A program made the position numbers and the translations under genes. From an uncultured Fibrobacter sp. (lineage in GTDB: Bacteria; Fibrobacterota; Fibrobacteria; Fibrobacterales; Fibrobacteraceae), in NCBI GenBank assembly GCA_946405515.1, contig CAMJHM010000016.1, positions 1-42,144 of the forward strand: DNA of 42,144 nt. The letters are read 5' to 3'. This document shows, one piece after another, positions 19,101 through 26,600 of the stretch. Positions within the stretch are counted from its first letter, which is position 1. Every line of letters begins with the position of its first letter. The notes below the pieces were generated by a model, which worked only from the letters and a program-made list of their open reading frames with translations, was not told the DNA's origin and did no database searches.

Positions 19101-19596
19101 CGGTGACTGAATAACGCCACTGGTCGTCAGTTGCGGCATTGGTCCCTGCGTTGATATGCCATTTCGAAGATGTTTTTTGCCCAGAAGCGACCAAGGTTCC
19201 CGTGATGGCCGGAGAGAATGATTTGCCGTCGATGTCGACGATTTCAAAAGAAGTTTCGTCGCCTACATAGTAAAATTGCCGTTCTGGGTCGCTTTCCAAA
19301 TATCCCGACTGGTTTACGCGAATGGGGGAAATTTGGACATTCATGGCATCTCGATATGCCTGGTTCACTGTATCGATAATGAATGCGTTCGGCTTGTAGG
19401 TGTCTGGGGTGCGCTCCTTGGGGACCATGTTTTTTTTGGAGGTGACCGTTGTATCAAAATTATCAAAAACGGATTCGTCCCATGTGAGAGGCCAAACGGG
19501 CCTTATTAAATCGTATGGTGTTGGCTGTTCTTGCCCTGCCGCAAGTAAAGCAGTGGCAGCAAACAGAAACGATGTAATCGATGATCTGATAATCAC
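13138..19596 (-). CDS. Giant multidomain family-9 glycoside hydrolase (cellulase), GH9-2
   Basis: The 2152-residue secreted enzyme (about 237 kDa) is a close paralog of GH9-3. A signal peptide (1-20) is followed by QEQPTPYDLIRPVWP, shared with GH9-3. CelD_N-type Ig: about 88-200. Catalytic GH9: about 205-772, with GGYYDCGDH (D268, D271), HPHHR (694-698) and E753 in MSEICIDATA. Two FN3 modules: about 780-875 and 882-982. A large beta region (987-1355) carries C1333-x2-C1336-x5-C1342. The tail has A/B Ig-like repeats with DTDCDGVTD (1490-1498) and DIEGDGYPD (1710-1718), then a C-terminal domain with GTGAYIAKF and FGFKRVK at the end. GTG start at 19596 is supported by AAGGAGG four bases upstream. 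No terminator was seen after it. Confidence 0.93.
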   Translation of the reverse strand: MIIRSSITSFLFAATALLAAGQEQPTPYDLIRPVWPLTWDESVFDNFDTTVTSKKNMVPKERTPDTYKPNAFIIDTVNQAYRDAMNVQISPIRVNQSGYLESDPERQFYYVGDETSFEIVDIDGKSFSPAITGTLVASGQKTSSKWHINAGTNAATDDQWRYSVTATGPSGNLMIGNIPQGVPTDTRLRIKVGKNISSTFIVSERVYSMVRDASLKFYGINRSGNSESWFHEASHTKDGGGPLVQGPIDVRSPFDASQAGTLQGGYYDCGDHLKESQTQMYAFMVTALIAATNPNADEDHYDYNHKETINKDGIPDILREAKHGADFVLRSFVRAKGVIDDMALSIGNSGTDHAWWGRPEDQDNIPVDGSTAATDRGGPGSRPVRQGEIGANVGGETAAGLAMLSKMYAEYDPKFADSCLMVAEKMYDFAKSLIQGKNTYDGGKPFVHNGLLAISSPAYQGNQSYIDDIALASVALLYATGKKEYADDMIRTRDMFDGQQFGDGPCFFQGGWFVTSDKGFFKNVTNTSWANTYSHALYALYKLILSDKNKALKDYGLTEEEWLNAIEDCIANMIANISDMSKYIGIPETLIFPTVPNIWKQSQITYDNLWFITLTDQNWIYNRYLAGNIFDILAYADIASDIEKKGISLPIMGTPDWKAAEAKQFAINQLNYLLGVNPWDVSFIMGIGDKNDAHPHHRAANPEGKNVPGGTPYKYKPPVGGLYGAAPPLGGDLGDGVLGRPDNLSWEYYQMSEICIDATASFLSAVSLASKKIDKTIAPDISVEIRHVSVDSAIVVVKLSQRGTVDIMYSKEDNSFTEKASSASAGVFHQIVLKNLTPGTLYNFYVKGYNAYKPTNSKDKYMVDSTKTPYSFTTLNMLEAADIQNITVCNVSADSAEIMWYTPNGEYESKVYWDVVPHNNASEYAYNTGNGNADVSGIPTNFHYVKIGGLKEKTTYYYMVESNGKQVNTNSETNTPLKFTTPVTQYNFSVKTLQYEWDKKPAININIVNNESRAFDSLTIRMYMRGDDDLYDDVAIRTDICQAYDEAGFNKACDASTLAVLNEGFRHVRPVKIEDTYDAESKTWQWYYPIPLGSTVIKSSSRFRIDVLFVARIRAPGQDDPLDIPPQNKRLYCRSGNTWHWVTNTQTIETIDKNPGDWSWMPHSTDNAEDIDYPGMPCEDKNVGDVDFEAAPVNPYVSVYRKDEFVWGFSPSKSEMNTKRADYKLDIILDPPFNVSNGSYIELDQTSSTVYVTGHAHITEGGYITKIWANGQLVTGTSTIFGNEKLVFDDKGTSVVAQYNLATGLWDLKIPVKMGVGSNKVDITVFAGPDPSCEECQENGGCAFENRNYYVHFTRGNLTPSALTIKDKDGNPIVSPATPGSTQFNIFVKDLDKAKYTEPLTVLVINSKKSDTLVVELQPDPSTPGNFHSANLISAVSKSKETRGKDEISFFPGDTIQVIYIDPDDEEDISKQMFFAESHDPIPQMVLAQDTDCDGVTDQLSIKFSNAFNEDYSLDSIRLFLDGMPDTVNVVLDNVDYLGQDEVIVPLTGIGVPVTPSPSGKTTIVITNNGTANHQSVKVTDGIPPTLMSVTLLENPKHESEQDTLMVAFSEPVILSDETTFPIATDGAPGTITLVTKPTTANDGLSWLYVVVGNTEGKVIPVKGKATIAQDALITDKALNRLIPGGGCNPSVTIVETPKPVPVTLAEMRDIEGDGYPDELYIRFQKHLRPIDMLDSFVVDWGRPSIIKSFITKFDSSKGSINPSDDYWTIKDSVTATGTISIVNIHIPPSMSYPLGTTAGANGNESGYYGSITPRLGPKGGFFDKDYPVVDACPPIILRARKEIKKDLSVLTVTYSEPLTDLNVETLHYIERKRGTKAGVYPVPQSAVQGDSKATFAFNEPSDESVNVGDFIRFDINATTSRYKDKAGNYPTRHNPWVKVIGDASEKTRFSVVMAQPIAQTKKGIPLYTPETQPADNDIFRLTVLNADNTESIVNQNNNTIGMRLGAEYVHGGPLFLIKVFIPAAQTEGNKQKYLYDIKLSVNAHIYDNIGQYIAQKKIDIDFGKNPAWREAIAEDGTLYLNLEWLVHNEAAPRSEKGKFLGTGAYIAKFDFKAIQTCTENTEGDGEIQCKIGAKAKASDEATKTFGFKRVK

Positions 19597-19709
19597 GATG
19601 CCTCCTTATACCAAGAACAAGGGCCTTGCGGCTCCCTTGAACAAGTTTACCCCTAATCACCTATAAACTATGTTTAAAAAAGGAGGGGAGAAAGCGCCGG
19701 TATCATAAA

Positions 19710-19729
19710 CTGTTCCCTGTCTGTTCCCT
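19710..19729. repeat. Direct repeat CTGTTCCCT with 11-bp period upstream of GH9-2
   Basis: CTGTTCCCT (19710-19718), GT, CTGTTCCCT (19721-19729). An 11-bp period puts both copies on nearly the same face of the helix, as for tandem activator sites. It lies about 115 nt before the GH9-2 start codon. This part of the 286-bp gap (19597-19882) has no gene; the rest holds an inverted repeat CAAGGG/CCCTTG near 19616-19640 and the GH9-3 terminator. Confidence 0.35.
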
Positions 19730-19833
19730 ATATTCAAAGTTGCAAAAACAGAAAATTCAAATCACTCTTTTTTGTCAAAAGATTTTTTGAAAAATTTGTG
19801 TGTAAGAAAATCGTAGGCTTAAGAATGGAGTTG

Positions 19834-19861
19834 AAAAAAGGGCTCGTTGGAGCCCTTTCTT
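19834..19861 (-). terminator. Terminator of GH9-3 (works in both directions by sequence)
   Basis: AGGGCTC (19839-19845), GTTG, GAGCCCT (19850-19856), flanked by A-run and T-run. On the minus strand it lies about 21 nt after the GH9-3 stop and ends in six T's. It separates GH9-3 from GH9-2. The plus-strand reading also ends in TTTCTTT. Confidence 0.85.
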
Positions 19862-19882
19862 TATGAAAAATTTTGACTGCGC

Positions 19883-22800
19883 TTATTTTTTCGGTTCGCG
19901 GCGGAACCCGAACGAAATGGTTCCGGTCTCGTTTTTCTTCTTAGCCGATGTCTTGTCGCCATCGTCTGGCTGCTTTGCCGTGTATGCGCCCTTCGCCGTG
20001 ATGTCGTAGCGGGCGATATAGGCTCCGGTGCCAATCTTCTTGCCCTTCTTGCTTGCAGGAATGCCATCGAGCGAGCACCATTCCAAGTATAAGGTCATGG
20101 TGCTGTTGGCACTGATATATTCCTTCAAATCGTTAAGGTCGAAGTTGTATGTCACCTTATTCACGAAAGCACCGAGATTGGTGAAGATATCGACTTCCAG
20201 TTTGATCTTGTATTCTCGCTTTGCCTCTCCAGAAACTGTATTTTCGAGGACTTGCGGTAATGTGAGGTCTATCTGGAATACTGGGCCGCCATGGATGTAG
20301 TTGTTGACCGGGAGCGACGAGACAGGATGGAGTTTGCTGTCGCCTTCGGCAATGATGATTTCGGCATCGCTCTTGTTCTTGACAGAGAGGCGGAACGACT
20401 GGTCCTTGGTTAGGACAGCCCCGTTGTAGGCGATTCCTTTTTTGCCAGTGACGAGATGTTCTGGCATGGACACCTTGATCTTCACATTGCTCACGACACC
20501 GACCACCGGAACCCAAGGAGTTTCTTCGCCGGCGAACAGGCCTGCGGCATCCTTGTAGAAACTCATGGTGTTTTCAGGTACGAGCCTTACGTAGTCACCG
20601 ATGTGGACTGTTGTCGTCTGGTTGTCGTCATCGTTGTAGTAGTAGATAAACGTTGTCGAATTCGGCTGGTGCTCAATTCGGTTGAGGTGAACCTTTTCGA
20701 TATAGACTCCCGCCTTGTCATCGCGTTTCCTTTCGATGAGGTAGGGCTGTTCTGGCATGGTATCCAACGGTTCAGACATGGTGAGTGTCAACAGGTCTGT
20801 CTGGCCGGCATCCTTCATGTCGAATCCTCTCCAAGAAGCCTTCAAGATGATGGGCGGGCACTTGTCGGAGAGCGGAGCCGTGTTGTCGTCGAAGAAGCCG
20901 CCCAGCGGGCCTTGTCTCGGGAGAATCAAACCATTTCCGTTGCGGCTGCCGTAGGTCGCATTCTTGAATGTTCCTTCGGGGACTGGGATACGGATGATGG
21001 AATACTGGCTTTGTACCTGTTCCTTGACTTCGGTTGTCGCCGGGATAAAGGTGGAGTCAATCGTCGTCTTACAGGTGCTCATGTCTTGTACGGTCTTTTG
21101 ACCGATGGACTGGATTTCCTTATGCGTGACAGTTTCGCCAGTCGTGGAATCGATGGTTTCGACCGTCTTGTATATTGTATCCGGGACGTTGACTGTTTCG
21201 CAGAAGGATCTTTCCTTTGTAGACCAGGTTCCCTTGGAGGAATCGGGGTCGACTACGTAGGATGTCTTTTCGACGATGTCGCCCAACAGTGTATCGAGTG
21301 CCCATCCACCTTGCGGCTTGGCAAATGCCTTGTAAATGTCGGGATTGCCCCAATAGACATCGATGGTGTCGAACATGTCTTTTTCGCGGAGAACCTTGGC
21401 GAACTCGATATAAATTTCGTCGGGCTGTCCGTCTCCGGTGACGTCGGTAATCGAAGCGTAACGGGCCGGTACCGGGCGGACCGATTCCGTGATGGTGACT
21501 GGGCCGTTACAGGTGGAAAGTGCGTTGCCGACTTGGTCAGTGACGTTGAAACTGGAGGCAATTTCAGCTTTCAAACCTTGTTTGACAAATTTGCCTTCGT
21601 TATTGCCTTCGATGACATACTGCCAGCTCTTTCCGTTATCTGTTGTCGTGGCTCCGCGAACAACGATGGTCTCTTGCGGAATTTCGGCGGCACCGTCTGT
21701 GATGCGGAAGGGCCAGATTGTTTTAGAGGCTAGGTTGACTGGTTCGGAGAAAATAACCTTGAGCGTATCCTGCGGGTACATGTGGTCTTCGTTTTCCAGG
21801 ATGGTTACGCTCATAAGCGTCGGTGCGACTCCGTCGGTAATCTGGATTTCAGATGTCTTGACAGAACCCGTTTCGGTCATGTAGATGGTTACCTTTCCGC
21901 TCGGGTCGGCAATGGCCGGGAGTGCATCGCCCAAAGAGATTTGGACTTCGTCGCCGATAATGGCCGTCGTGGGTTTGGCAGTGAAGGTACTTGCGGCTTC
22001 GTCATCCAAGGTGATGATGACGCTGTCCAGCTTGACCTTGTCGTTGTCGAACTTGCTTCCGGTGAAGGTCATGTTGATGACATCAGCGGCGGAATTGCAG
22101 TCCGTGTCAACCAACTTTGCAAGCTGCGGAATCGGGGTCGTTGGCTTTGCATAGAAGTATTGTGCCGTGGAGTCTTCATCGTCTCCGGCGTCAATGTAGA
22201 TGACCGTGACGGTGTCTCCGCCCAGCAAGGCGACATTCGGGATGCTCGCTTCTTCTTGCTTTATAGCGGAGAGCCAATCGCTTTCGAAATAGCCGAGCGC
22301 TTCGTTTGTCCTTTTCAATGTGATGCTCGAGGATTCGCCGGTTCTGGAGTTGTGCAACGAGACGCTCACGGTGGAGTTCTTCGCGTTGTCCTTGTCGCTT
22401 ACGAATACCTTGAACTTCATCGGGTTGTCGGTGACAGGGCTCGTGACAGAAGAACCATCTTCTCGGATGAGCTGGAGCTTGCCGGCGGTGCGGTCGCCCT
22501 TGCTGAACTGGAGGTAGTAGGTGCGGTTTACGAAGGCACAACCGCCATTCTCCTGGCATTCGCTGCATTCTGGGTTCGGGCCCGCGAACACGGTAATGTC
22601 GACCTTGTTCGTACCGATTGTCATCTTGGCCGGGATGTCGAGATCGTATTTGCCTGTTTCGTAGTTGTAGACGGCGGCCGTCTTCAATTGTTCGGGCGTG
22701 AGGGGCACACCATTCACCCAGATGTCGGTGACATAGCCGCTTTCGGTGATGAGTGCCGTGCCGCGGATATGCAATGTGCTCTTAGAAGAATCAATCTTGA

Positions 22801-25800
22801 CGTAAGAACCATTAGACACGTTGAACGGCGGGTTGTAGGCGACCGTCATCTTGTAGTCGGCCTTCTTCGTAATCATTTCCTGGTAAGACGGGCTGAAGCC
22901 AGAGATGAATTCGTCCTTGCGGTAAACGACGATGTAGGGGTTGACCGGCGCTTGTTCGTAATCGCCCTGGTCCTTGGGCCAGGCCGGAATGCCGTCATAG
23001 TCGGCTCCGTCTTCGTCACGCTTGTGGGGCGACCAGGACCAGTCCCCGGAAGTAGCAGAAAGGCGCTTCTTGGCCGGGGTACGGAGCGTTTCGCAAATTC
23101 CGTTCTGGTAGATACCCGACGAGACGCCGATGTCGATACGCATACGCGAAGACGACTTGATCGTGGTACCGCCAAGCGGGATAGGAATGTACCAGTCGTA
23201 TGTTCCTGTCGCGGGGTCGTAGGTGTCTTCGAGCTTGACGGGGACTGCGTGTCTCAGGTAGTAGCGCAGGGAGTCATCAACGCTCTGCCCGTTCTTGTTG
23301 ACGCAGGGTCTGTTGAAACCGGCTTCGTCGTAAGCTTGGCAGATATCTTCGTCGACGAGCAGCGGGCAGGTGCCCGGCTGGTTGTTCACGCCTGGCGTAG
23401 CCTCGATTTCTTCGGGCCTTGCGGTGACGTAGAAGCGCAGTGTCAGGTCGCTGAAGGGCTTGTCTTCGTTGTTGACGAGGTTCAGGTTCAAGAAGTCCAA
23501 GCCAGTGAATTCGTACTGGTAAACGCTCACGTCGAAGTTGTAGCGCCGTACCGGAGTCGTAAACTTGAGGGGCTGGTTCTTGTCGTTGTTGCACCTGCGG
23601 ACTCCATTGCTTTCGACACAATAATAATATGTGGTCTTTTCTTCGAGCCCGCCAATCTTTACATAGTGGAAACTTGTGGGAATGCCGGAAACGTCGGCGT
23701 TTGCATCGCCGGTATTCCACTGCATCTTGTCGTAGGTGGTCTGCACGGTATCCCAGTACATCTTGGACTCGTACTGGCCGTTCGGGGTGTACCACATGAT
23801 TTCGGCGCTATCGGCGGTAAGGTTACAGACCTTCACGTGCTGGATATCGGCCGGGCCCGGTTGGCTTACGAGCGTGGTGAACGAGAACGGGGTGCTGGTG
23901 CTATCCACGAGCCACTTGGTGGCGTAAGCTTCGCTGCGGGCGTTGATGGCGACGACCTTGAAGTAGTAGGTGGTGCCGTTCTTGAGGCCTGTCATGTGAA
24001 TGTCGTGCGCTACGCCGGGGACGGAATCCTTGACGGCGACATTGAACGGGCCCGTCTCGTTGGTGCTGTAAAGAATCATGGCAGGGCCACGGACATCCTG
24101 CGAAATTTTCACGATGGCCGAATCGTAGCCCACGTAGCGGATTTCCACGTTAATCTTGGACGGTGCGCGGTTGCGGTCTTCTTCCTTGATGGCGGTGGTG
24201 GCGGCAGCGAGGAACATTGCCGTACCGTCGATACAGGTTTCGGACTTGAAGTAGTCTTCCCAGCTGAACGTACTCGGAATCCATTCGTTGTTGCCCTCGG
24301 GCGGAACACCACCAAAGATAGCGCCGGTCGGCGGGTTGTACTTGTAGCCAGCACCGGGCATGTTCTTGCCTTCGGGGTTGGCGGCACGGTGGTGCGGGTG
24401 GTTATCGCTCTTGTCGCCCACGCCAATCAAGAAAGAGATATCCCACGGGTTCACACCGAAGAGGTAGTTGAGCTGGTTGATACCGAGCTGCTTCATCTTG
24501 GCGGAGTTCCAGTTCTGCACGCCCTTCTGAGGCAGCCTGACGCCTTCCAAGTCTTTGGTCACGTCGGCATAGGCGAACACGTCAAAAATGTTGCCCGCTT
24601 GGTAGCGGTTGTAGATCCAGGCCATCTGGGTTTGCATTTGGTACCAAAGGTCGCTTGCCGAAACGGCTTTGGTTCCATCGCTCGGGTGCGGAATAGTGAT
24701 GGAGGTGGAACCTTCGCCAGACCTTGCGGAGACGTTGTTGGCTAGCATGTATGCGACGTTTTCTGCATACCACAGGCGGTCTTCCTTGCTGATGCCGAAG
24801 CTGGCTGCTGTCGCCTCGTCCTTGAGCAGGAGTTTGTAGAATGCGTAGAGGGCGTAAGTCTGGACGTTGGCCCAGTCCGTGTTACTGGACTTGCGCATGC
24901 CGTCACGGGAACCGGCAAACCAACCGCCGCGGAAGAATCCCACGCCAGGTTCTTGTTCTACGCCAATGGTCTTGTCTTCGACGGCGTCGTTCAAGTACTT
25001 CATGCCGGAATCCGGATAGGTACCGAAATGGAGCGCAATGGCTGCGACGCTGATGTCGTCGAGGTAGGAGTTGCTGCCACTATAGGCCGGGGTTCCCCAG
25101 TCGCCCTTGTACTTGTTGTTGGCGTAGGTCTTACGGCCGAGGGCGAGGTCTTTTGCAAATTCATAGAGCTGCGTGGCGAGCATCTTGCAGGAATCCGCGA
25201 ACGCCTTGTCGTAGGTGGCGTACTCGCGGCCAAGGATAGCGAGACCTGCGGCAATTTCACTTGAAACGTTTGCGTTGAGTTCGCCCAGGCGCACGTCACG
25301 TTCGTGCGGGCCGCCGCGGCGGGCGAGCGTGGTCGGGAGTGCGTCCTGGTTTTCCGGGCGGCCCCACCAGCTGTGGTCGGCACCGAAGTTACCGATAGAT
25401 ACGGGCATGTTGTCGATGACGCCGTTCGCGGCGCGGTAGGCCCTCAGGAAGAAATCCGCCCCGTGCTTCGCTTCGCGCAGAATGTCGGGGATACCGTCTG
25501 TGTTGATGGTTTCGCCATGGTTGTAGGCGTAATGGTCGTCGTCACGGTCTGGGTTGCCGCCTGCGACAACGGCCAAGACCATGAATGCGTAAGCTTGCGT
25601 ATAGGATTCCTTCAGGTGGTCACCGCAGTCGTACCAACCGCCCTGCAGGTCGCCTTCTTTGAAGGATACACCGCCGGCAACGGCTCCGCCGATGTCGTTC
25701 ACGACCGGGCCACCGCCGTCTTTGGTATGGCTCGGCTTGTGGAACCAAGATTCCGAGTTGCCGCTGCGGTTGACGCCGTAGAACTTGATCAAGGCGTCGC

Positions 25801-26464
25801 GCACCATGGAATAAACACGCGGGCTGATGATGAATGTAGAAGAAAGCTGTTTGAGAACCTTGATGCGGTAGCGGGTTTCCAGGGAAAGGTTGCCAGCCAA
25901 CTGGACGATGTGGCCTATACAGACTGTACCGGAGGGAGCGTTGGCTGTGGCTGAATAGCGGCCTTTTTTTTCGGTTGCGGCGTCTGTGCCCGCCTTGATT
26001 TCCCAGTGTGCAGATGTCGTGTGTTTGGTCAACTCGAATTTTCCGCCAGTGGCGACTTCGTTGCCGTTAAGGTCGACGATAGAGAATGTTTCGGAGCATG
26101 AACCGTCAGAAACATAGTAGAATTGCATTTCCGGATCGTCGGGGAGGTAACCGGCCTGGTTTACGCGGATACGCCCGATGCGGAGGTTCTGGGCATCACG
26201 GAAGGCCTGGTCCAGCGTGTCGGGGATGAATCCGTTCGCGACGAAGTCCTGCGGCATGGAGCCGACTGGGGGGACCGTGTTGTGTTTTTCCTTGTCGGGT
26301 ACGTATTTGCTGAAGCTTTCGACTGTGCCACCTTCGTCAGTTGCAGCCGTGTCCCACTTCATAGGCCAAATGGGCCGGATGAGGTCGTAGGGAGTCGGCT
26401 GTTCCTGTTCCGCTGCCGCAGCGAATACTACAAATGCAAAAATACATACAATAAAAAACGGCAT
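19883..26464 (-). CDS. Giant multidomain family-9 glycoside hydrolase (cellulase), GH9-3
   Basis: The 2193-residue secreted enzyme (about 241 kDa) is the largest product here and parallels GH9-2 along its length. Signal peptide: 1-18; EQEQPTPYDLIRPIWP follows. CelD_N-type Ig: about 95-210. GH9 catalytic module: about 215-760, with GGWYDCGDH (D279, D282), HPHHR (689-693) and E742 in SETCIDGTAM. Two FN3 modules: about 772-866 and 873-972. Beta region: about 975-1325, with C1300-x2-C1303-x5-C1309. A/B Ig-like repeats carry DTDCNSAAD (1453-1461) and DVTGDGQPD (1674-1682); A2 has a Thr/Ser/Val-rich insertion (about 1738-1820). The C-terminal domain has GTGAYIARY and ends FGFRREPKK. Start at 26464 is set by AGGAGG four bases before the ATG; an ATG at 26497 would place 11 polar residues before the signal peptide. 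Confidence 0.93.
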   Translation of the reverse strand: MPFFIVCIFAFVVFAAAAEQEQPTPYDLIRPIWPMKWDTAATDEGGTVESFSKYVPDKEKHNTVPPVGSMPQDFVANGFIPDTLDQAFRDAQNLRIGRIRVNQAGYLPDDPEMQFYYVSDGSCSETFSIVDLNGNEVATGGKFELTKHTTSAHWEIKAGTDAATEKKGRYSATANAPSGTVCIGHIVQLAGNLSLETRYRIKVLKQLSSTFIISPRVYSMVRDALIKFYGVNRSGNSESWFHKPSHTKDGGGPVVNDIGGAVAGGVSFKEGDLQGGWYDCGDHLKESYTQAYAFMVLAVVAGGNPDRDDDHYAYNHGETINTDGIPDILREAKHGADFFLRAYRAANGVIDNMPVSIGNFGADHSWWGRPENQDALPTTLARRGGPHERDVRLGELNANVSSEIAAGLAILGREYATYDKAFADSCKMLATQLYEFAKDLALGRKTYANNKYKGDWGTPAYSGSNSYLDDISVAAIALHFGTYPDSGMKYLNDAVEDKTIGVEQEPGVGFFRGGWFAGSRDGMRKSSNTDWANVQTYALYAFYKLLLKDEATAASFGISKEDRLWYAENVAYMLANNVSARSGEGSTSITIPHPSDGTKAVSASDLWYQMQTQMAWIYNRYQAGNIFDVFAYADVTKDLEGVRLPQKGVQNWNSAKMKQLGINQLNYLFGVNPWDISFLIGVGDKSDNHPHHRAANPEGKNMPGAGYKYNPPTGAIFGGVPPEGNNEWIPSTFSWEDYFKSETCIDGTAMFLAAATTAIKEEDRNRAPSKINVEIRYVGYDSAIVKISQDVRGPAMILYSTNETGPFNVAVKDSVPGVAHDIHMTGLKNGTTYYFKVVAINARSEAYATKWLVDSTSTPFSFTTLVSQPGPADIQHVKVCNLTADSAEIMWYTPNGQYESKMYWDTVQTTYDKMQWNTGDANADVSGIPTSFHYVKIGGLEEKTTYYYCVESNGVRRCNNDKNQPLKFTTPVRRYNFDVSVYQYEFTGLDFLNLNLVNNEDKPFSDLTLRFYVTARPEEIEATPGVNNQPGTCPLLVDEDICQAYDEAGFNRPCVNKNGQSVDDSLRYYLRHAVPVKLEDTYDPATGTYDWYIPIPLGGTTIKSSSRMRIDIGVSSGIYQNGICETLRTPAKKRLSATSGDWSWSPHKRDEDGADYDGIPAWPKDQGDYEQAPVNPYIVVYRKDEFISGFSPSYQEMITKKADYKMTVAYNPPFNVSNGSYVKIDSSKSTLHIRGTALITESGYVTDIWVNGVPLTPEQLKTAAVYNYETGKYDLDIPAKMTIGTNKVDITVFAGPNPECSECQENGGCAFVNRTYYLQFSKGDRTAGKLQLIREDGSSVTSPVTDNPMKFKVFVSDKDNAKNSTVSVSLHNSRTGESSSITLKRTNEALGYFESDWLSAIKQEEASIPNVALLGGDTVTVIYIDAGDDEDSTAQYFYAKPTTPIPQLAKLVDTDCNSAADVINMTFTGSKFDNDKVKLDSVIITLDDEAASTFTAKPTTAIIGDEVQISLGDALPAIADPSGKVTIYMTETGSVKTSEIQITDGVAPTLMSVTILENEDHMYPQDTLKVIFSEPVNLASKTIWPFRITDGAAEIPQETIVVRGATTTDNGKSWQYVIEGNNEGKFVKQGLKAEIASSFNVTDQVGNALSTCNGPVTITESVRPVPARYASITDVTGDGQPDEIYIEFAKVLREKDMFDTIDVYWGNPDIYKAFAKPQGGWALDTLLGDIVEKTSYVVDPDSSKGTWSTKERSFCETVNVPDTIYKTVETIDSTTGETVTHKEIQSIGQKTVQDMSTCKTTIDSTFIPATTEVKEQVQSQYSIIRIPVPEGTFKNATYGSRNGNGLILPRQGPLGGFFDDNTAPLSDKCPPIILKASWRGFDMKDAGQTDLLTLTMSEPLDTMPEQPYLIERKRDDKAGVYIEKVHLNRIEHQPNSTTFIYYYNDDDNQTTTVHIGDYVRLVPENTMSFYKDAAGLFAGEETPWVPVVGVVSNVKIKVSMPEHLVTGKKGIAYNGAVLTKDQSFRLSVKNKSDAEIIIAEGDSKLHPVSSLPVNNYIHGGPVFQIDLTLPQVLENTVSGEAKREYKIKLEVDIFTNLGAFVNKVTYNFDLNDLKEYISANSTMTLYLEWCSLDGIPASKKGKKIGTGAYIARYDITAKGAYTAKQPDDGDKTSAKKKNETGTISFGFRREPKK

Positions 26465-26520
26465 AAAGCCTCCTAAACTGGGTTTTCCCAATACCATAGT
26501 TTCCTATTCCCCTAGAAAAT

Positions 26521-26536
26521 AGACAATTTAATCACG
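26521..26536. promoter_or_regulatory. Degenerate CRP-like half-palindrome in the divergent GH9-3/lipoprotein region
   Basis: AGACAATTTAATCACG matches 11 of 16 positions of the perfect palindrome at 29481-29496, with the TAATCAC half intact. TCACGT occurs twice nearby (26532-26537 and again near 26545). It lies 57 nt before the GH9-3 start and 65 nt before the lipoprotein start, so it could serve both. The support is sequence similarity only. Confidence 0.3.
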
Positions 26537-26600
26537 TTTTGTTGTCACGTAATCTTTTTTTATGCTGAATATGCACTTCCTTTTATATATTTTTGTAATC

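Noticed and set aside
21782..24745. A 987-codon open frame on the plus strand opposite GH9-3
   Set aside because: Antisense to a well-supported GH9 gene with conserved catalytic motifs; its translation has no recognisable domain. Biased third-position use in the real gene keeps the opposite frame open.
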